In this document: positions 16,926 to 25,578 of the stretch, piece by piece | How the letters are laid out: each line of letters opens with the position of its first letter | How positions within the stretch are numbered: the stretch's first letter is position 1 | Source: JAWLDA01 sp041686855 | GTDB taxonomy: Bacteria; Bacillota; Limnochordia; DTU080; RSA5 | Assembly (NCBI GenBank): GCA_041686855.1 | Contig: JAWLDA010000016.1 | Span: forward strand, 1-64,000 | Length of the DNA stretch: 64,000 nt | Reading direction: 5' to 3' | The notes under the pieces: model-generated | Seen by the model: only the letters and a program-made list of their open reading frames with translations | Told to the model about the DNA's origin: nothing | Database searches by the model: none | Made by a program: the position numbers and the translations under genes

Positions 16926-17749
16926 TGCCCCTCTAAGCCGGGCGCGTACGCGACCAGCGCGATTCCGTGGCGCTCACAGAACCCGACCATCTCTGCCTGG
17001 TCGATCAAGAACGTCTGGTCCGCTTCAAACGCCAATAGCGAAGCCCCGTGCTTTGCCAACGTCTCAAGGGTATCCTTCCCAATGGTGGGAACGTCGAAGC
17101 GTTGGTCCTGATTGGGCTTGGCCACTTTGACGACGACGGTTCCGCCCTGTGCGATTTGACTGCCGCGTGCGATGGCGGCGTCGGTGCCATCTACGGCTTC
17201 CACCGCGACCACCGCGCCCTCCTTCATCACCACCGTCTGCCCCACGTCAAGGCCCGCCACGGTCTTGGCTACACGGTAACCTGCCGCTATATCCTGCCAG
17301 TCTCCGGCAGTGGGCTTGAATGACGTCAACACACCGGGGCGACAACGAAGCGGCGCCAAATACTCCGCCTGCTCGCCGGTGATAATCCCCTCCCGCTCCA
17401 GGTCCGCAATAAAGCCCGCAACGATCGCGTCGTCGTTACGGGCGTTCACCGAGCTGAGGACGCGCTGGAAGCGTTCGTCAAACTCACCGTCATGAAAGAG
17501 ATGTTCACGGGAAATCTTACCTGCTAGATAAACGTTCTCTACATCGTGCGCTTTCAAAGCACCGACGATCTGGTCCCACTTGCCGATAAAGATGTCAAGC
17601 ATCGTTTCGCATGGAAACACGTCTGAGTGCGGTGCGTCCGGAAGAGCTCGAATGACAACGACACGATCGCCCCGACTCCGGGCGGCCTGGGCGAGTAGCC
17701 CGGGCAGTCGCCCGACTCCGGCGATCAGCCCGATCTTACGTGACACCAA
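16922..17749 (-). CDS. lpxI: UDP-2,3-diacylglucosamine pyrophosphatase LpxI
   Basis: 275 residues of the DUF1009/LpxI family: IGLIAGVGRLPGLLAQAA at the start, NVYLAGKISREHLF, and a C-terminal VAKPNQDQRFDVPTIGKDTLE with the conserved GxxT segment. It hydrolyses UDP-2,3-diacylglucosamine to lipid X. LpxI replaces LpxH in many non-proteobacterial diderms. It is coupled to lpxB and follows a methyltransferase-like gene. Confidence 0.95.
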   Translation of the reverse strand: MVSRKIGLIAGVGRLPGLLAQAARSRGDRVVVIRALPDAPHSDVFPCETMLDIFIGKWDQIVGALKAHDVENVYLAGKISREHLFHDGEFDERFQRVLSSVNARNDDAIVAGFIADLEREGIITGEQAEYLAPLRCRPGVLTSFKPTAGDWQDIAAGYRVAKTVAGLDVGQTVVMKEGAVVAVEAVDGTDAAIARGSQIAQGGTVVVKVAKPNQDQRFDVPTIGKDTLETLAKHGASLLAFEADQTFLIDQAEMVGFCERHGIALVAYAPGLEGQ

Positions 17750-17779
17750 GGACTCGCTCCTTCCGTTGTAAAGCAGAGA

Positions 17780-18370
17780 CTAAAAGAGGAATTTCAACGC
17801 AAACAGTGCAGCTACAATGGCGTGTACCAACACCGTGACGCTCTCACCTGAGAGTGCCACTTCCATCGAGTACGTTCCCTGTGCGTTGGGGTACGGTGAA
17901 AGCCGCGGTATAAGCCGAGGAACACTCTCGCAGTAGCGCTCGTATACCCGCCCAAACGTCTCGCGAAGGTAATCCTCCTCGTGAGGGATTACGGAACTGT
18001 AGATGTAGAAATAGACCGAAGCAAAGAGCACGTACGCCGGCCACCAGTTTGCGATCACCGCAAAGCCTAGGCCAATGAAGAAGTTGCCCCAGTACAACGG
18101 ATTGCGCACATGCGCATAGGGGCCTCCCGTGACGAGTTCGTCCGCGTCGACCGCGCTGACTCGATACTTTTTGATGAAGCCTGCCGCCCAAAGACGAATC
18201 AGTTCTCCCAAGAGAACGATCGCTCCTCCGAGGGCAAACGAGACCACCGTTGGACTCGACCATGCAAACATAATGAAAATGGCGGGAACCGGCAACAGTC
18301 CCCGCAGGCGAAAGATGACGTCGCGACTAATCCCCGGCGATTTTCCCCGATTCACAGCGCCTGTCTCCAT
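17780..18370 (-). CDS. ICMT/phospholipid-methyltransferase-like membrane protein
   Basis: 196 residues, four or five membrane helices, with the conserved C-terminal signature of isoprenylcysteine carboxyl methyltransferase/PEMT-type enzymes: GPYAHVRNPLYWGNF and HEEDYLRETFGRVYERYCESVPRLIP. It would methylate a lipid or isoprenoid head group using SAM. Its place between lpxA and lpxI is unusual and suggests a substrate in the same lipid A or phospholipid pool; that is inference. Confidence 0.75.
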   Translation of the reverse strand: METGAVNRGKSPGISRDVIFRLRGLLPVPAIFIMFAWSSPTVVSFALGGAIVLLGELIRLWAAGFIKKYRVSAVDADELVTGGPYAHVRNPLYWGNFFIGLGFAVIANWWPAYVLFASVYFYIYSSVIPHEEDYLRETFGRVYERYCESVPRLIPRLSPYPNAQGTYSMEVALSGESVTVLVHAIVAALFALKFLF

Positions 18371-18439
18371 AATTCTTTCGGAAGCCTCCCCACAGCAGCT
18401 CCTTTAACCAACATCCGGACGCGAAGTCCAGCCTCTCCT

Positions 18440-19264
18440 CTAACGGTAGATCCCCCGTTCCGCATTGCGCAGAAAGCGAATGAAGTGATCGATCTCCTCA
18501 CTCCCCGGAAGCTCCCGTTCCATCTCCTCAATCGCCTGCGAGACGTTAAGGGTGGATCGATAAAGGATCTTGTAGGCCCGCTGAATCTCGATGCGGGTCT
18601 CGGGAGAGAGCCCATTTCGTCGCAGTCCCACGATGTTTACCCCGTACACTTTAGGCGGATTCCCTTTGATCAGCGCGTACGGCGGAACATCCTTGGTGAT
18701 CATGGTGTGCGCGCCGATCATCGCCATGCGGCCAATCTTTGTAAACTGGTGAATGCCGCAGATGCCGCCGATGATCACCTTGTCCTCGATCGTCACGTGG
18801 CCGGCGATGCCCGAGGCGTGTCCCAAGACGACCTCATTGCCGACCTGCGAGTCGTGGCCGAGGTGTGAATAAGACATGAACAAGTTCTGGTTCCCTATGC
18901 GTGTTTCGCCGCCGCCACCTTCGGTGCCGCGGCTCACCGTGCAATACTCGCGAAAGACGTTATCGTCCCCGATGATGAGGTAGCTCTTTTCACCTTTAAA
19001 CTTCTTATCTTGTGGCTCGTTTCCGATCACCGCGCCGGTGTAGATGCGATTGCGGCTGCCAATTGTCGTCCAACCCTCGATCATGGCATGGGCGCCGATC
19101 ACCGTGTTGTCCCCGATCACGACGTTCTCCCCAACGATCGAGTACGGCCCGACCTCAACGTCGGAACCGAGTTGCGCACCGGGAGAGATAATTGCTGTCG
19201 GATGAATCTTTGCATTAAAGGGGAGCACCCGTCCTCGCTCGGGCAGGCGTTCTGTTGGGCTCAT
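18440..19264 (-). CDS. lpxA: UDP-N-acetylglucosamine acyltransferase
   Basis: 274 residues. Hexapeptide repeats (left-handed beta helix, about 15-200) and a C-terminal helical domain (about 205-274). The catalytic histidine region is visible as LFMSYSHLGHDSQVGNEVV, and IHQFTKIGRMAMIGAHTMITKDVPPYALIKGNP is typical LpxA. It performs the first acylation of lipid A synthesis. Downstream of fabZ in the same operon, matching the common fabZ-lpxA order. Confidence 0.96.
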   Translation of the reverse strand: MSPTERLPERGRVLPFNAKIHPTAIISPGAQLGSDVEVGPYSIVGENVVIGDNTVIGAHAMIEGWTTIGSRNRIYTGAVIGNEPQDKKFKGEKSYLIIGDDNVFREYCTVSRGTEGGGGETRIGNQNLFMSYSHLGHDSQVGNEVVLGHASGIAGHVTIEDKVIIGGICGIHQFTKIGRMAMIGAHTMITKDVPPYALIKGNPPKVYGVNIVGLRRNGLSPETRIEIQRAYKILYRSTLNVSQAIEEMERELPGSEEIDHFIRFLRNAERGIYR

Positions 19265-19350
19265 AGTGTGGCCATCCCTACGTTCAGCTCGTTTAGAGCG
19301 GCGGGATGACTCCTCCTCTCTGGCGTTGGCGATCCCCCACGTTCGGGGTC

Positions 19351-19806
19351 TTACGACCCAGTCGCTTGATCCGAGTCGTCTAACTCCGCCAGACTGAATG
19401 TGAGCTCAGCTTCTGCAACGACTTTACCCTCAACAGTCGCTACACTGGCGATCTTGCTAATCGTCGCTCGCGTCCGCAGGATCTGCGATTCGATCCGCAG
19501 CTGATCTCCGGGAAGCACGGGATGGCGGAATCTCGCTTTCTCGACCGCTGCAAAGAGCGGTACACGCACATCGTCGGCATCCCCAGTCGAGAGGGCCAGG
19601 CCGCCCACCTGCGCCATCGCCTCCAAAATCATCACTCCGGGCATGATTGGGCGGCCCGGATAATGTCCTTGAAAGAATGGCTCGTTGACGCTCACGCACT
19701 TGATGCCGACCGCACGCTCGCCGTAGACCAACTCGACGACGCGGTCAACCATTAGCATCGGATACCGATGGGGCAATCGTCGAAATATCTCGAATGCTTC
19801 CAACAT
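19351..19806 (-). CDS. fabZ: 3-hydroxyacyl-ACP dehydratase FabZ
   Basis: 151 residues. The hot-dog fold motif LPHRYPMLMVDRV, catalytic histidine in HYPGRPIMPGVMILEAMAQ, and the glutamate in that helix are all present. It dehydrates 3-hydroxyacyl-ACP and so competes with LpxA for the same pool, which explains the shared operon. The ATG follows AAAGG; a sigma-A promoter is 97 bases upstream. Confidence 0.95.
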   Translation of the reverse strand: MLEAFEIFRRLPHRYPMLMVDRVVELVYGERAVGIKCVSVNEPFFQGHYPGRPIMPGVMILEAMAQVGGLALSTGDADDVRVPLFAAVEKARFRHPVLPGDQLRIESQILRTRATISKIASVATVEGKVVAEAELTFSLAELDDSDQATGS

Positions 19807-19902
19807 GGCCTTTCGTGACTCCCTTCGAGCCTGGGCCGGACCGCCCCAAAATCCTTTTTAGCCAGCGACTTTTAAAAGCCTGTCCGACCGCATTCGCAAC
19901 TC

Positions 19903-19932
19903 ATTGTACTCTCCCATTTTTCCTTGTGTCAA
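19903..19932 (-). promoter_or_regulatory. sigma-A promoter before fabZ-lpxA
   Basis: TTGACA, an 18-base spacer and TACAAT in the 202-base gap between lpxC and fabZ. Transcription would begin near 19896 and give a leader of about 90 bases. It marks a likely operon start inside the cluster, separating lpxC expression from fabZ-lpxA-lpxI-lpxB. Confidence 0.75.
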
Positions 19933-20008
19933 GGAAATGAAAATGGTAGTTCGGTCAAGTACAGACTCTATGACATCGACCAAAACGAGTCGGAACGTGT
20001 CGAAATCC

Positions 20009-20827
20009 TTAGGGGCATAAGCTTTGTGCCAGGCGCGTATTCAAGGCATGTGACGAACGGATGGCAATAATATGAGCGTGGACGAACCCTGCAAGTGCCA
20101 AGTCCCCGACCAAATCAAGCGCCTTGTGGCGCGCCGGCTCATTGGGGTAGCGAAGCGGCGTCAGGATCTCATCCTTGCTCAACACCACGGCCATGTCCAT
20201 CGTGGCGCCTTGTGCCAAACCACGGGCCTTGAGCGCCTCGACTTCACTCAGCCAGCCGATAGTACGAGCCGGAGCGATTTCGTCGACAAAGACCGTTGGG
20301 CTCAACTCAACTTCGGAGAAGAGATCGCCGAGGACCGGATGGCCGTGGTCATTAGTGAACGTTACGCTCACCTTAAAACCATCGTAAGGAATTGCCACCA
20401 AGGTGCTTCGGCCCGAGCTCACGCAGGTCGGACTGGTAACCGTGACGACGCGGCGTTCACGCGTCTGGGTCACGATCCCCGCAGACAGAATGAGCTCGGC
20501 AAACGAGCGCGCGCTGCCATCGACAATCGGCACTTCTGGTCCGTCAATGTCGATTAATACATTGTCGACCTCCAACCCCCGAAGGGCCGACAGTAGGTGT
20601 TCGACGGTGGAAACCTCCGCGTCGTCGCAGGCGAGGGTGGTGCACCGGTCCGTTCGGCTGACATGCGCCGCTGTGGCCGGTACAATCGCATCCTTCCCGA
20701 GATCGATGCGCCGGAAGAGAATGCCCGCTCCCTCCGCTGCAGGACGCAGTGTCACCGTGTTATGCGTCCCGGTGTGCAACGCCATGCCTTCGAAGCACAC
20801 CGTCTTCTCAAGGGTTCTCTCTCTCAC
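20009..20827 (-). CDS. lpxC: UDP-3-O-acyl-N-acetylglucosamine deacetylase
   Basis: 272 residues. Zinc-binding and catalytic motifs of LpxC are visible: STVEHLLSALRGLEVDN, and near the C-terminus RHKALDLVGDLALAG with its histidine and aspartate ligands. It catalyses the first committed step of lipid A synthesis. The GTG start overlaps the stop of the upstream ABC ATPase gene, so the two are translationally linked, which is not a usual lpxC arrangement. Unlike Bacteroidota, it is not fused to FabZ. Confidence 0.96.
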   Translation of the reverse strand: MRERTLEKTVCFEGMALHTGTHNTVTLRPAAEGAGILFRRIDLGKDAIVPATAAHVSRTDRCTTLACDDAEVSTVEHLLSALRGLEVDNVLIDIDGPEVPIVDGSARSFAELILSAGIVTQTRERRVVTVTSPTCVSSGRSTLVAIPYDGFKVSVTFTNDHGHPVLGDLFSEVELSPTVFVDEIAPARTIGWLSEVEALKARGLAQGATMDMAVVLSKDEILTPLRYPNEPARHKALDLVGDLALAGFVHAHIIAIRSSHALNTRLAQSLCP

Positions 20828-21726
20828 GTAGGCAAAACCTTTCTTGACCGAGTGGGGATCTGAACCCCTGATACTGGGAGTTCCGCCCGAGATGGGGCAG
20901 TTCCTCGAAACAATTGATGACGGTCACTTCTGGGCGCTTGGCGACCATTCCTGCCCGGCTGGGATGCCGGCTCCTGAAAAGGGAGGCTCCCAGTGTAGCG
21001 GAGTTCGTAAAGCCGGCGGTACTTGGTCGCAACGTCGCAGGTCGATTCAAACAAGACGTGGCGCGGTTCCCCCTCGGCGACGATCCGGCCGGCGTCCATC
21101 ATAACCAAACGATCTGCGACGGCCAATGCGAATGGAATCTCATGGGTGACCACCACCATCGCGGTCTCCCGCTGGGTCGCAAGCTCTCCCATGATGCTAA
21201 GCACCTCTTCGACCATGATCGGATCGAGCGCGGCGGTGGGCTCGTCCCATAGGATGAGCTCAGGCTCCATTGCTAGTGCGCGGGCGATCGCCACACGTTG
21301 TCGCTCGCCACCGCTCATGGCGCTCGGCCGCGCATCTTTGCGTTCGAGCAAACCAACCCGTGCCAACGCGCCGTGCGCCTTCTCGAGCGCTACGGTGCGG
21401 GGCACCCCCGCCACACTCGGACCAAGCAAGCAGTTCTCGAGCGCGCTCAAGTGTGCCATCAAGTTGAACTGTTGAAAGACGAACCCGATCTTGCGGCGAT
21501 ACGCTAAGAGCTCTTGCTCCTCATAATCCATGACAGACTCGCCGTCAAACCAAATCTCGCCCGAGTCAACCTGAATCAAGCGATTGAGCGAACGCAACAG
21601 AGTCGACTTGCCACATCCGCTCGGACCCATCACAACAAGCGTTTCACCGCGACCGACGTGAAAAGAGACGTCACAGAGAGCTACGTTTGAGCCGTACCTC
21701 TTTGTCAGTTTATACGCCTGCAGCAT
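20824..21726 (-). CDS. ABC transporter ATPase (polar amino acid/GlnQ class) with C-terminal extension
   Basis: 300 residues. The first 240 are a GlnQ/MetN-class ATPase: Walker A GPSGCGKST, Q-loop FVFQQFNLMAHLSALENC, signature MSGGERQRVAIARA, Walker B LILWDEPTAALDP and switch H in VVVTHE. The last 60 or so residues are arginine/proline-rich and not part of the fold. The start (GGGGGGAAC upstream) overlaps the end of the four-helix membrane protein by 17 bases, and the end overlaps lpxC. No periplasmic amino-acid-binding protein or ordinary permease is nearby, so the partner is predicted to be the upstream membrane protein. Confidence 0.88.
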   Translation of the reverse strand: MLQAYKLTKRYGSNVALCDVSFHVGRGETLVVMGPSGCGKSTLLRSLNRLIQVDSGEIWFDGESVMDYEEQELLAYRRKIGFVFQQFNLMAHLSALENCLLGPSVAGVPRTVALEKAHGALARVGLLERKDARPSAMSGGERQRVAIARALAMEPELILWDEPTAALDPIMVEEVLSIMGELATQRETAMVVVTHEIPFALAVADRLVMMDAGRIVAEGEPRHVLFESTCDVATKYRRLYELRYTGSLPFQEPASQPGRNGRQAPRSDRHQLFRGTAPSRAELPVSGVQIPTRSRKVLPT

Positions 21727-23590
21727 TGCGTTCCCCCCTTATTGGTGGGCGAGCCAAACGATTAAGCCACAGCAAGAGTCCCGGTCGCCCACCTGGGACG
21801 ACAACACGCCGCAAAATCGCCGCCGTGGGCATCCCTAAACTCGCCGCCGCCTCGAGTTGGTCGAGATCGACTGGACTGACCCGCTCGGCCGCGAAGGCCA
21901 CGACAAAGCCCACACAGAAGCCTCCGACTGCCAACGCTGTCAGGTAGAGCACAGGGACGCCTCCACCCACCCACGCCACCGTGGTTAGGACGAGAGCAAA
22001 CCAGGCGCCACCGGCCACGCCGATCCGCCGGCGCAGTGATCGGACGCGCTCCCCCGCGAGGGAGCGTTGCGCCTTCACGAACGAAAGAAGGGTCGACGTA
22101 TCGAGCAAAAAGAAGAGTGCGGTGCAGAGCAGCGCCGCCAACAGAGCGACCAAATCGACCGCATTGTCGATGACAAGCATTAACGCTGTCCGAGCGTCGG
22201 CCTCCACAACTCCTGCCGACCGTACGAACACGTCCACCCCTTCAGCGCCATCCGGACCCTCAAGGACTGGAGCCACTGCCGCGCGAACTGCACTCTGCAC
22301 ATCTCCAAGCCCTCCGGGGCCTTCCGCAAGAATCTCGACACTGCGGCCGTCTGCTCCTTGCGCCCGGATGAGTCGATCCATGCCCTCCATCGCGCGCTGC
22401 AGTGCGCCTGCGTCCAGTCCACCGACGAACGCCTCAACGTTGCGTAAGGATGTCGCCAGCTCACCGAAGTCGAGTTCGTTTAGAAGTGCGAATTGCTCAG
22501 CCAGCCGGTCCAGGCCCGCACGTAACTCCTCAACGTCCACACTCTCAGTAGGCGGCGTGTCGGAGGCGCTCTCGCCGGCAAGCGATCCGACGAGACGCTG
22601 TAAAAGCATGGCGATGAGTACATCCGTAGTCTGGCTCTCAGCGTCGGCACTCTTGAGCTGCTCTGCAATAGAGTTGAGACGTTCCTCAAGAACGTTCATT
22701 TGGTCGAGCGCCGCGTAGAACGTGTCGAGTGTGCTCGCAGAGACACCCCTGTCGGCATTCACCGCTGCCTGCTCAAGGGCGTCGGCCACACCGTCGAGTT
22801 TGGCGGCGAGCGACGCGTCCGAGCCGCTTGCCACCTGTTCGAGGAGACGGCGCACTTCTACCAAATCGTTGAGGAGTCCACCTTGTGTTTGGCCGGCCCG
22901 CAACGCAGTGAATCGGGTTTGCGGGTAGGCGACGCCAAGCTCCTCTTGGATGCGCGTTTCGGCTTGATTAAACGTCCCAGGGTCCACGGGAACCGGGAAG
23001 CGAACATCAATGACGGCCATGCGCCCGGTCATCTTCTCAATCTGAGCCCGTACCGCCTCGGTGTGGCTGCGCTCCTCTAAGACTACCCAGAGCGAATTGC
23101 TGTGCTCAAAGGCGAAACGGACGCCTTGCATACCTTGGACATCTCCCATCAGACGTTGCCTGACGAGAGGATGGGTATCCTTGACGATAACGCTTGGTTC
23201 GATGACAAAGGTGTACCCGTCAAAACCGGGAAGATCCCCAATCTCATCGTGCAACTGCTCAAAAAGATCCGCATCGCGCAACGAGTCCGGGATTCCCACA
23301 AAAAGATTCATGCGGCCGGCCAACGTCGGCCCGACCTTGAGGCGGAAACCCGGTGCGATGTGTTCGAAACGGTCGGCGAGCGCGTTGATACCATCGTCGC
23401 CGACATCACTCCGCAAATGAACGAGAATATCGTATTCACCGGGCGTTCCGATGAGGCGGGTCACGGCCCCTTCAAAATGGCCCTCTACGGCGCGGGTCAA
23501 TCCGCCGACGATGCCGCCACCGACGAGCACGGTCACCAAAAAGAGCGCCACGAGATCGCGACCGAAGCCGCCGCGCGCGAGTCCAAGCAC
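21710..23590 (-). CDS. non-canonical ABC membrane subunit with large extracytoplasmic domain
   Basis: 626 residues. One N-terminal helix (about 11-33) is followed by about 430 extracytoplasmic residues, of which 235-415 are helical and coiled-coil-like, then three helices (about 470-496, 525-543, 547-567). This FtsX/MacB-like topology ends in a cytoplasmic tail with an EAA-like ATPase-coupling motif: LEAAASLGMPTAAILRRVVVP at about 579-599. GGGAGG precedes the ATG by 7 bases and an extended -10 (TGTTAAAAT) lies upstream. It overlaps an ABC ATPase gene. I do not recognise the family; a substrate in the envelope-lipid or wall-remodelling area is inferred from its neighbours lptC/lptD and lpxC. 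Confidence 0.7.
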   Translation of the reverse strand: MLGLARGGFGRDLVALFLVTVLVGGGIVGGLTRAVEGHFEGAVTRLIGTPGEYDILVHLRSDVGDDGINALADRFEHIAPGFRLKVGPTLAGRMNLFVGIPDSLRDADLFEQLHDEIGDLPGFDGYTFVIEPSVIVKDTHPLVRQRLMGDVQGMQGVRFAFEHSNSLWVVLEERSHTEAVRAQIEKMTGRMAVIDVRFPVPVDPGTFNQAETRIQEELGVAYPQTRFTALRAGQTQGGLLNDLVEVRRLLEQVASGSDASLAAKLDGVADALEQAAVNADRGVSASTLDTFYAALDQMNVLEERLNSIAEQLKSADAESQTTDVLIAMLLQRLVGSLAGESASDTPPTESVDVEELRAGLDRLAEQFALLNELDFGELATSLRNVEAFVGGLDAGALQRAMEGMDRLIRAQGADGRSVEILAEGPGGLGDVQSAVRAAVAPVLEGPDGAEGVDVFVRSAGVVEADARTALMLVIDNAVDLVALLAALLCTALFFLLDTSTLLSFVKAQRSLAGERVRSLRRRIGVAGGAWFALVLTTVAWVGGGVPVLYLTALAVGGFCVGFVVAFAAERVSPVDLDQLEAAASLGMPTAAILRRVVVPGGRPGLLLWLNRLARPPIRGERNAAGV

Positions 23591-23701
23591 CCTATTTCCT
23601 CCCTTATGCCCAGCTAGACGTGCTACTCAATTTTAACATAGGCTCTGGGAAGCTCTTGGCGTCAACTGTTGGCGCGCCTGTCATCGGTCGTACAACGTGG
23701 C

Positions 23702-24889
23702 TTAAGCTGCCAACGCTTCCAGCGCGACAGCAGCCATCACTGCGGCGGCATCCGCCAAGACCGCTTCGTCGAACTGAAATTGTGGGGTGTGCAACCCGGC
23801 AGTCTCCTCCCCTTCTTGAACGCCCACAAACGCGTAGGCGCCGGGGATGTGCTGTAGGTAGTAAGCAAAGTCTTCGCTCGCCATGGACGGCTTATAATCC
23901 TGAACGACGGCCCCAGACCCGAGGACACCCTCAACCGCCCGTGCGTACCGCTCTACCGAGCCCGACTCGTTATAGAGCGCCGGATACCCTTCCCGCCAGG
24001 TAAACCTGTACTCGGCGCCGTGCGCCTGGGTCACCCCGGCAGTCACCCGCTCGATCCGTGAGGCCATGCGAGATCGGACAGCCGGGTCAAAGGTGCGGAC
24101 CCCGCCGGCCAAACGGACTCGATCCGCGATGATATTGGTCGCCGTGCCTCCTTCGATCTCTCCCACGGTGACCACTACAGGATCTTGCGGGTCAACCTCT
24201 CGTGCCACAACGTGCTGGAGAGCATCCACCAACCTGGCAGCCGTCACGAGAGCGTCGACGCCCATGTGGGGTGATGCGCCGTGAGCCGAACGACCTAACA
24301 CTTCGATTTCAAACTCATCAAAGGCGGCCATTGCGGCGCCGTCGATAATGGCAATCTCACCCTTAGGTAGCCACGGCCAGAGATGAAGTCCGTAAATGCT
24401 CTCGACGTCAGGCGACTTGAGCACGCCCCCTTCACACATCTCACGACCACCACCGAGCATCTCCTCCGCCGGTTGGAAGATCAGCTTGACGCGTCCTTCC
24501 CACTCACCCCGTCTCCCGGCTAGTAAAGCGGTCGCTCCGAGGACGGCCGTCATGTGCCCGTCGTGACCGCACGCGTGCATGACCCCCTCGTTCTCCGACG
24601 CAAACGGGAATCCGGTTGCCTCTGTGATAGGGAGTGCATCCATATCAGCCCGCAACGCCACCGTCCTACCTGGGCGTCCTGAATCCAAGAGGCCGACGAC
24701 TCCGGTCTTGGCCAACCCACGGGTCACTTCGAGGCCATATTCGGATAGAATCTTTGCAACGCGTTCGGACGTCTTCACCTCTTGAAAGCCTAGCTCCGGC
24801 CACCGGTGGAAGTCTCGCCTCCACTCAATCAGGGTCGGCAACATGCGCTTGGCCTCTTCATGCAACTGCTTCCGGTCAATCTTGGTCAC
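23702..24889 (-). CDS. M20-family metallo-amidohydrolase
   Basis: 395 residues from a GTG with AAGGAGGAG 6 bases upstream. The metal site HACGHDGHMTAVLGA, IFQPAEE, and later GRSAHGASPH and SEDFAYY match the IAA-amino-acid/hippurate amidohydrolase (M20D) group, cytosolic and two-metal. It would hydrolyse an N-acyl amino acid or a peptide-like amide. The start overlaps the lptC stop by 14 bases, an odd partner for lipopolysaccharide transport. The substrate cannot be told; N-acetyl- or N-acyl-diaminoacids are possible. Confidence 0.88.
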   Translation of the reverse strand: MTKIDRKQLHEEAKRMLPTLIEWRRDFHRWPELGFQEVKTSERVAKILSEYGLEVTRGLAKTGVVGLLDSGRPGRTVALRADMDALPITEATGFPFASENEGVMHACGHDGHMTAVLGATALLAGRRGEWEGRVKLIFQPAEEMLGGGREMCEGGVLKSPDVESIYGLHLWPWLPKGEIAIIDGAAMAAFDEFEIEVLGRSAHGASPHMGVDALVTAARLVDALQHVVAREVDPQDPVVVTVGEIEGGTATNIIADRVRLAGGVRTFDPAVRSRMASRIERVTAGVTQAHGAEYRFTWREGYPALYNESGSVERYARAVEGVLGSGAVVQDYKPSMASEDFAYYLQHIPGAYAFVGVQEGEETAGLHTPQFQFDEAVLADAAAVMAAVALEALAA

Positions 24890-25535
24890 GGTTGACTCCT
24901 CCTTGATCCCATTCAAAACGAACCGGCTCTAACAGCCCACTAAAGCTGAGTTGATCTTTGGTGTAGACGGCACTCGTAGCCCTCACGCGGACGCCGTCAT
25001 CGTTGGTCCAAATGACGTTTCCGCTCATGTGTACTCTCTCCTCTGCGCTCTCGACCTCGAGGTGATCCGCCTCCACGGTCTGCTTGTCGTAATAGGCCAG
25101 AACACGCACGGGTGAGACCAAAAGCTCTTCGGAGCCGTGCCATATCACCTTCTCACTCGTAAGAAGCAGTTCCCCCTTCTCGTAGAACTGAACGTTGCCC
25201 TCGAGGGTTAATTCACTCCCCTCGGGCTTCCACTCGCCACGATCGCCTCGGAAGGTAAGGTACTCCTCGCCGTCGCGGTACAATACACCTCGAGTAATCT
25301 CTTCCAAGAGTAAGATGCCGGGGCGGTCGGCTCCCGCTTCCTCAATGAGGGCCGCTTCCAAGGACCACTGCCGCTCGCCCTCGTGGTACCCGACGAAGTG
25401 CGGGCTCGTGAAGCGAGTCCGGTTCTCCTCAGGCGAGAGAGGCTCTGTCACCGACACCGATGTAAATGACCAATAGAGCGCCGCCCCGATCGCAAGGAGC
25501 GAGATGACGGTTACAAACAGCGTTCGGTGATTCAT
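24876..25535 (-). CDS. lptC: LptC-like lipopolysaccharide transport protein
   Basis: 219 residues: one N-terminal helix (about 5-25) and a periplasmic domain of repeated beta strands of the OstA/LptC jelly-roll type (LTLEGNVQFYEKGELLLTSEKV, VHMSGNVIWTNDDGVRVRATSAVY). This would accept lipopolysaccharide from LptBFG and hand it outwards. It is slightly longer than usual LptC, and no separate lptA is present, so its C-terminal half may also do LptA's bridging job. It lies directly after the lptD-like gene. Confidence 0.85.
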   Translation of the reverse strand: MNHRTLFVTVISLLAIGAALYWSFTSVSVTEPLSPEENRTRFTSPHFVGYHEGERQWSLEAALIEEAGADRPGILLLEEITRGVLYRDGEEYLTFRGDRGEWKPEGSELTLEGNVQFYEKGELLLTSEKVIWHGSEELLVSPVRVLAYYDKQTVEADHLEVESAEERVHMSGNVIWTNDDGVRVRATSAVYTKDQLSFSGLLEPVRFEWDQGGVNRDQD

Positions 25536-25578
25536 CGTCGGGTAAGACTCAGCTCCTCACGGGGTCGTTGTTCTGGCG

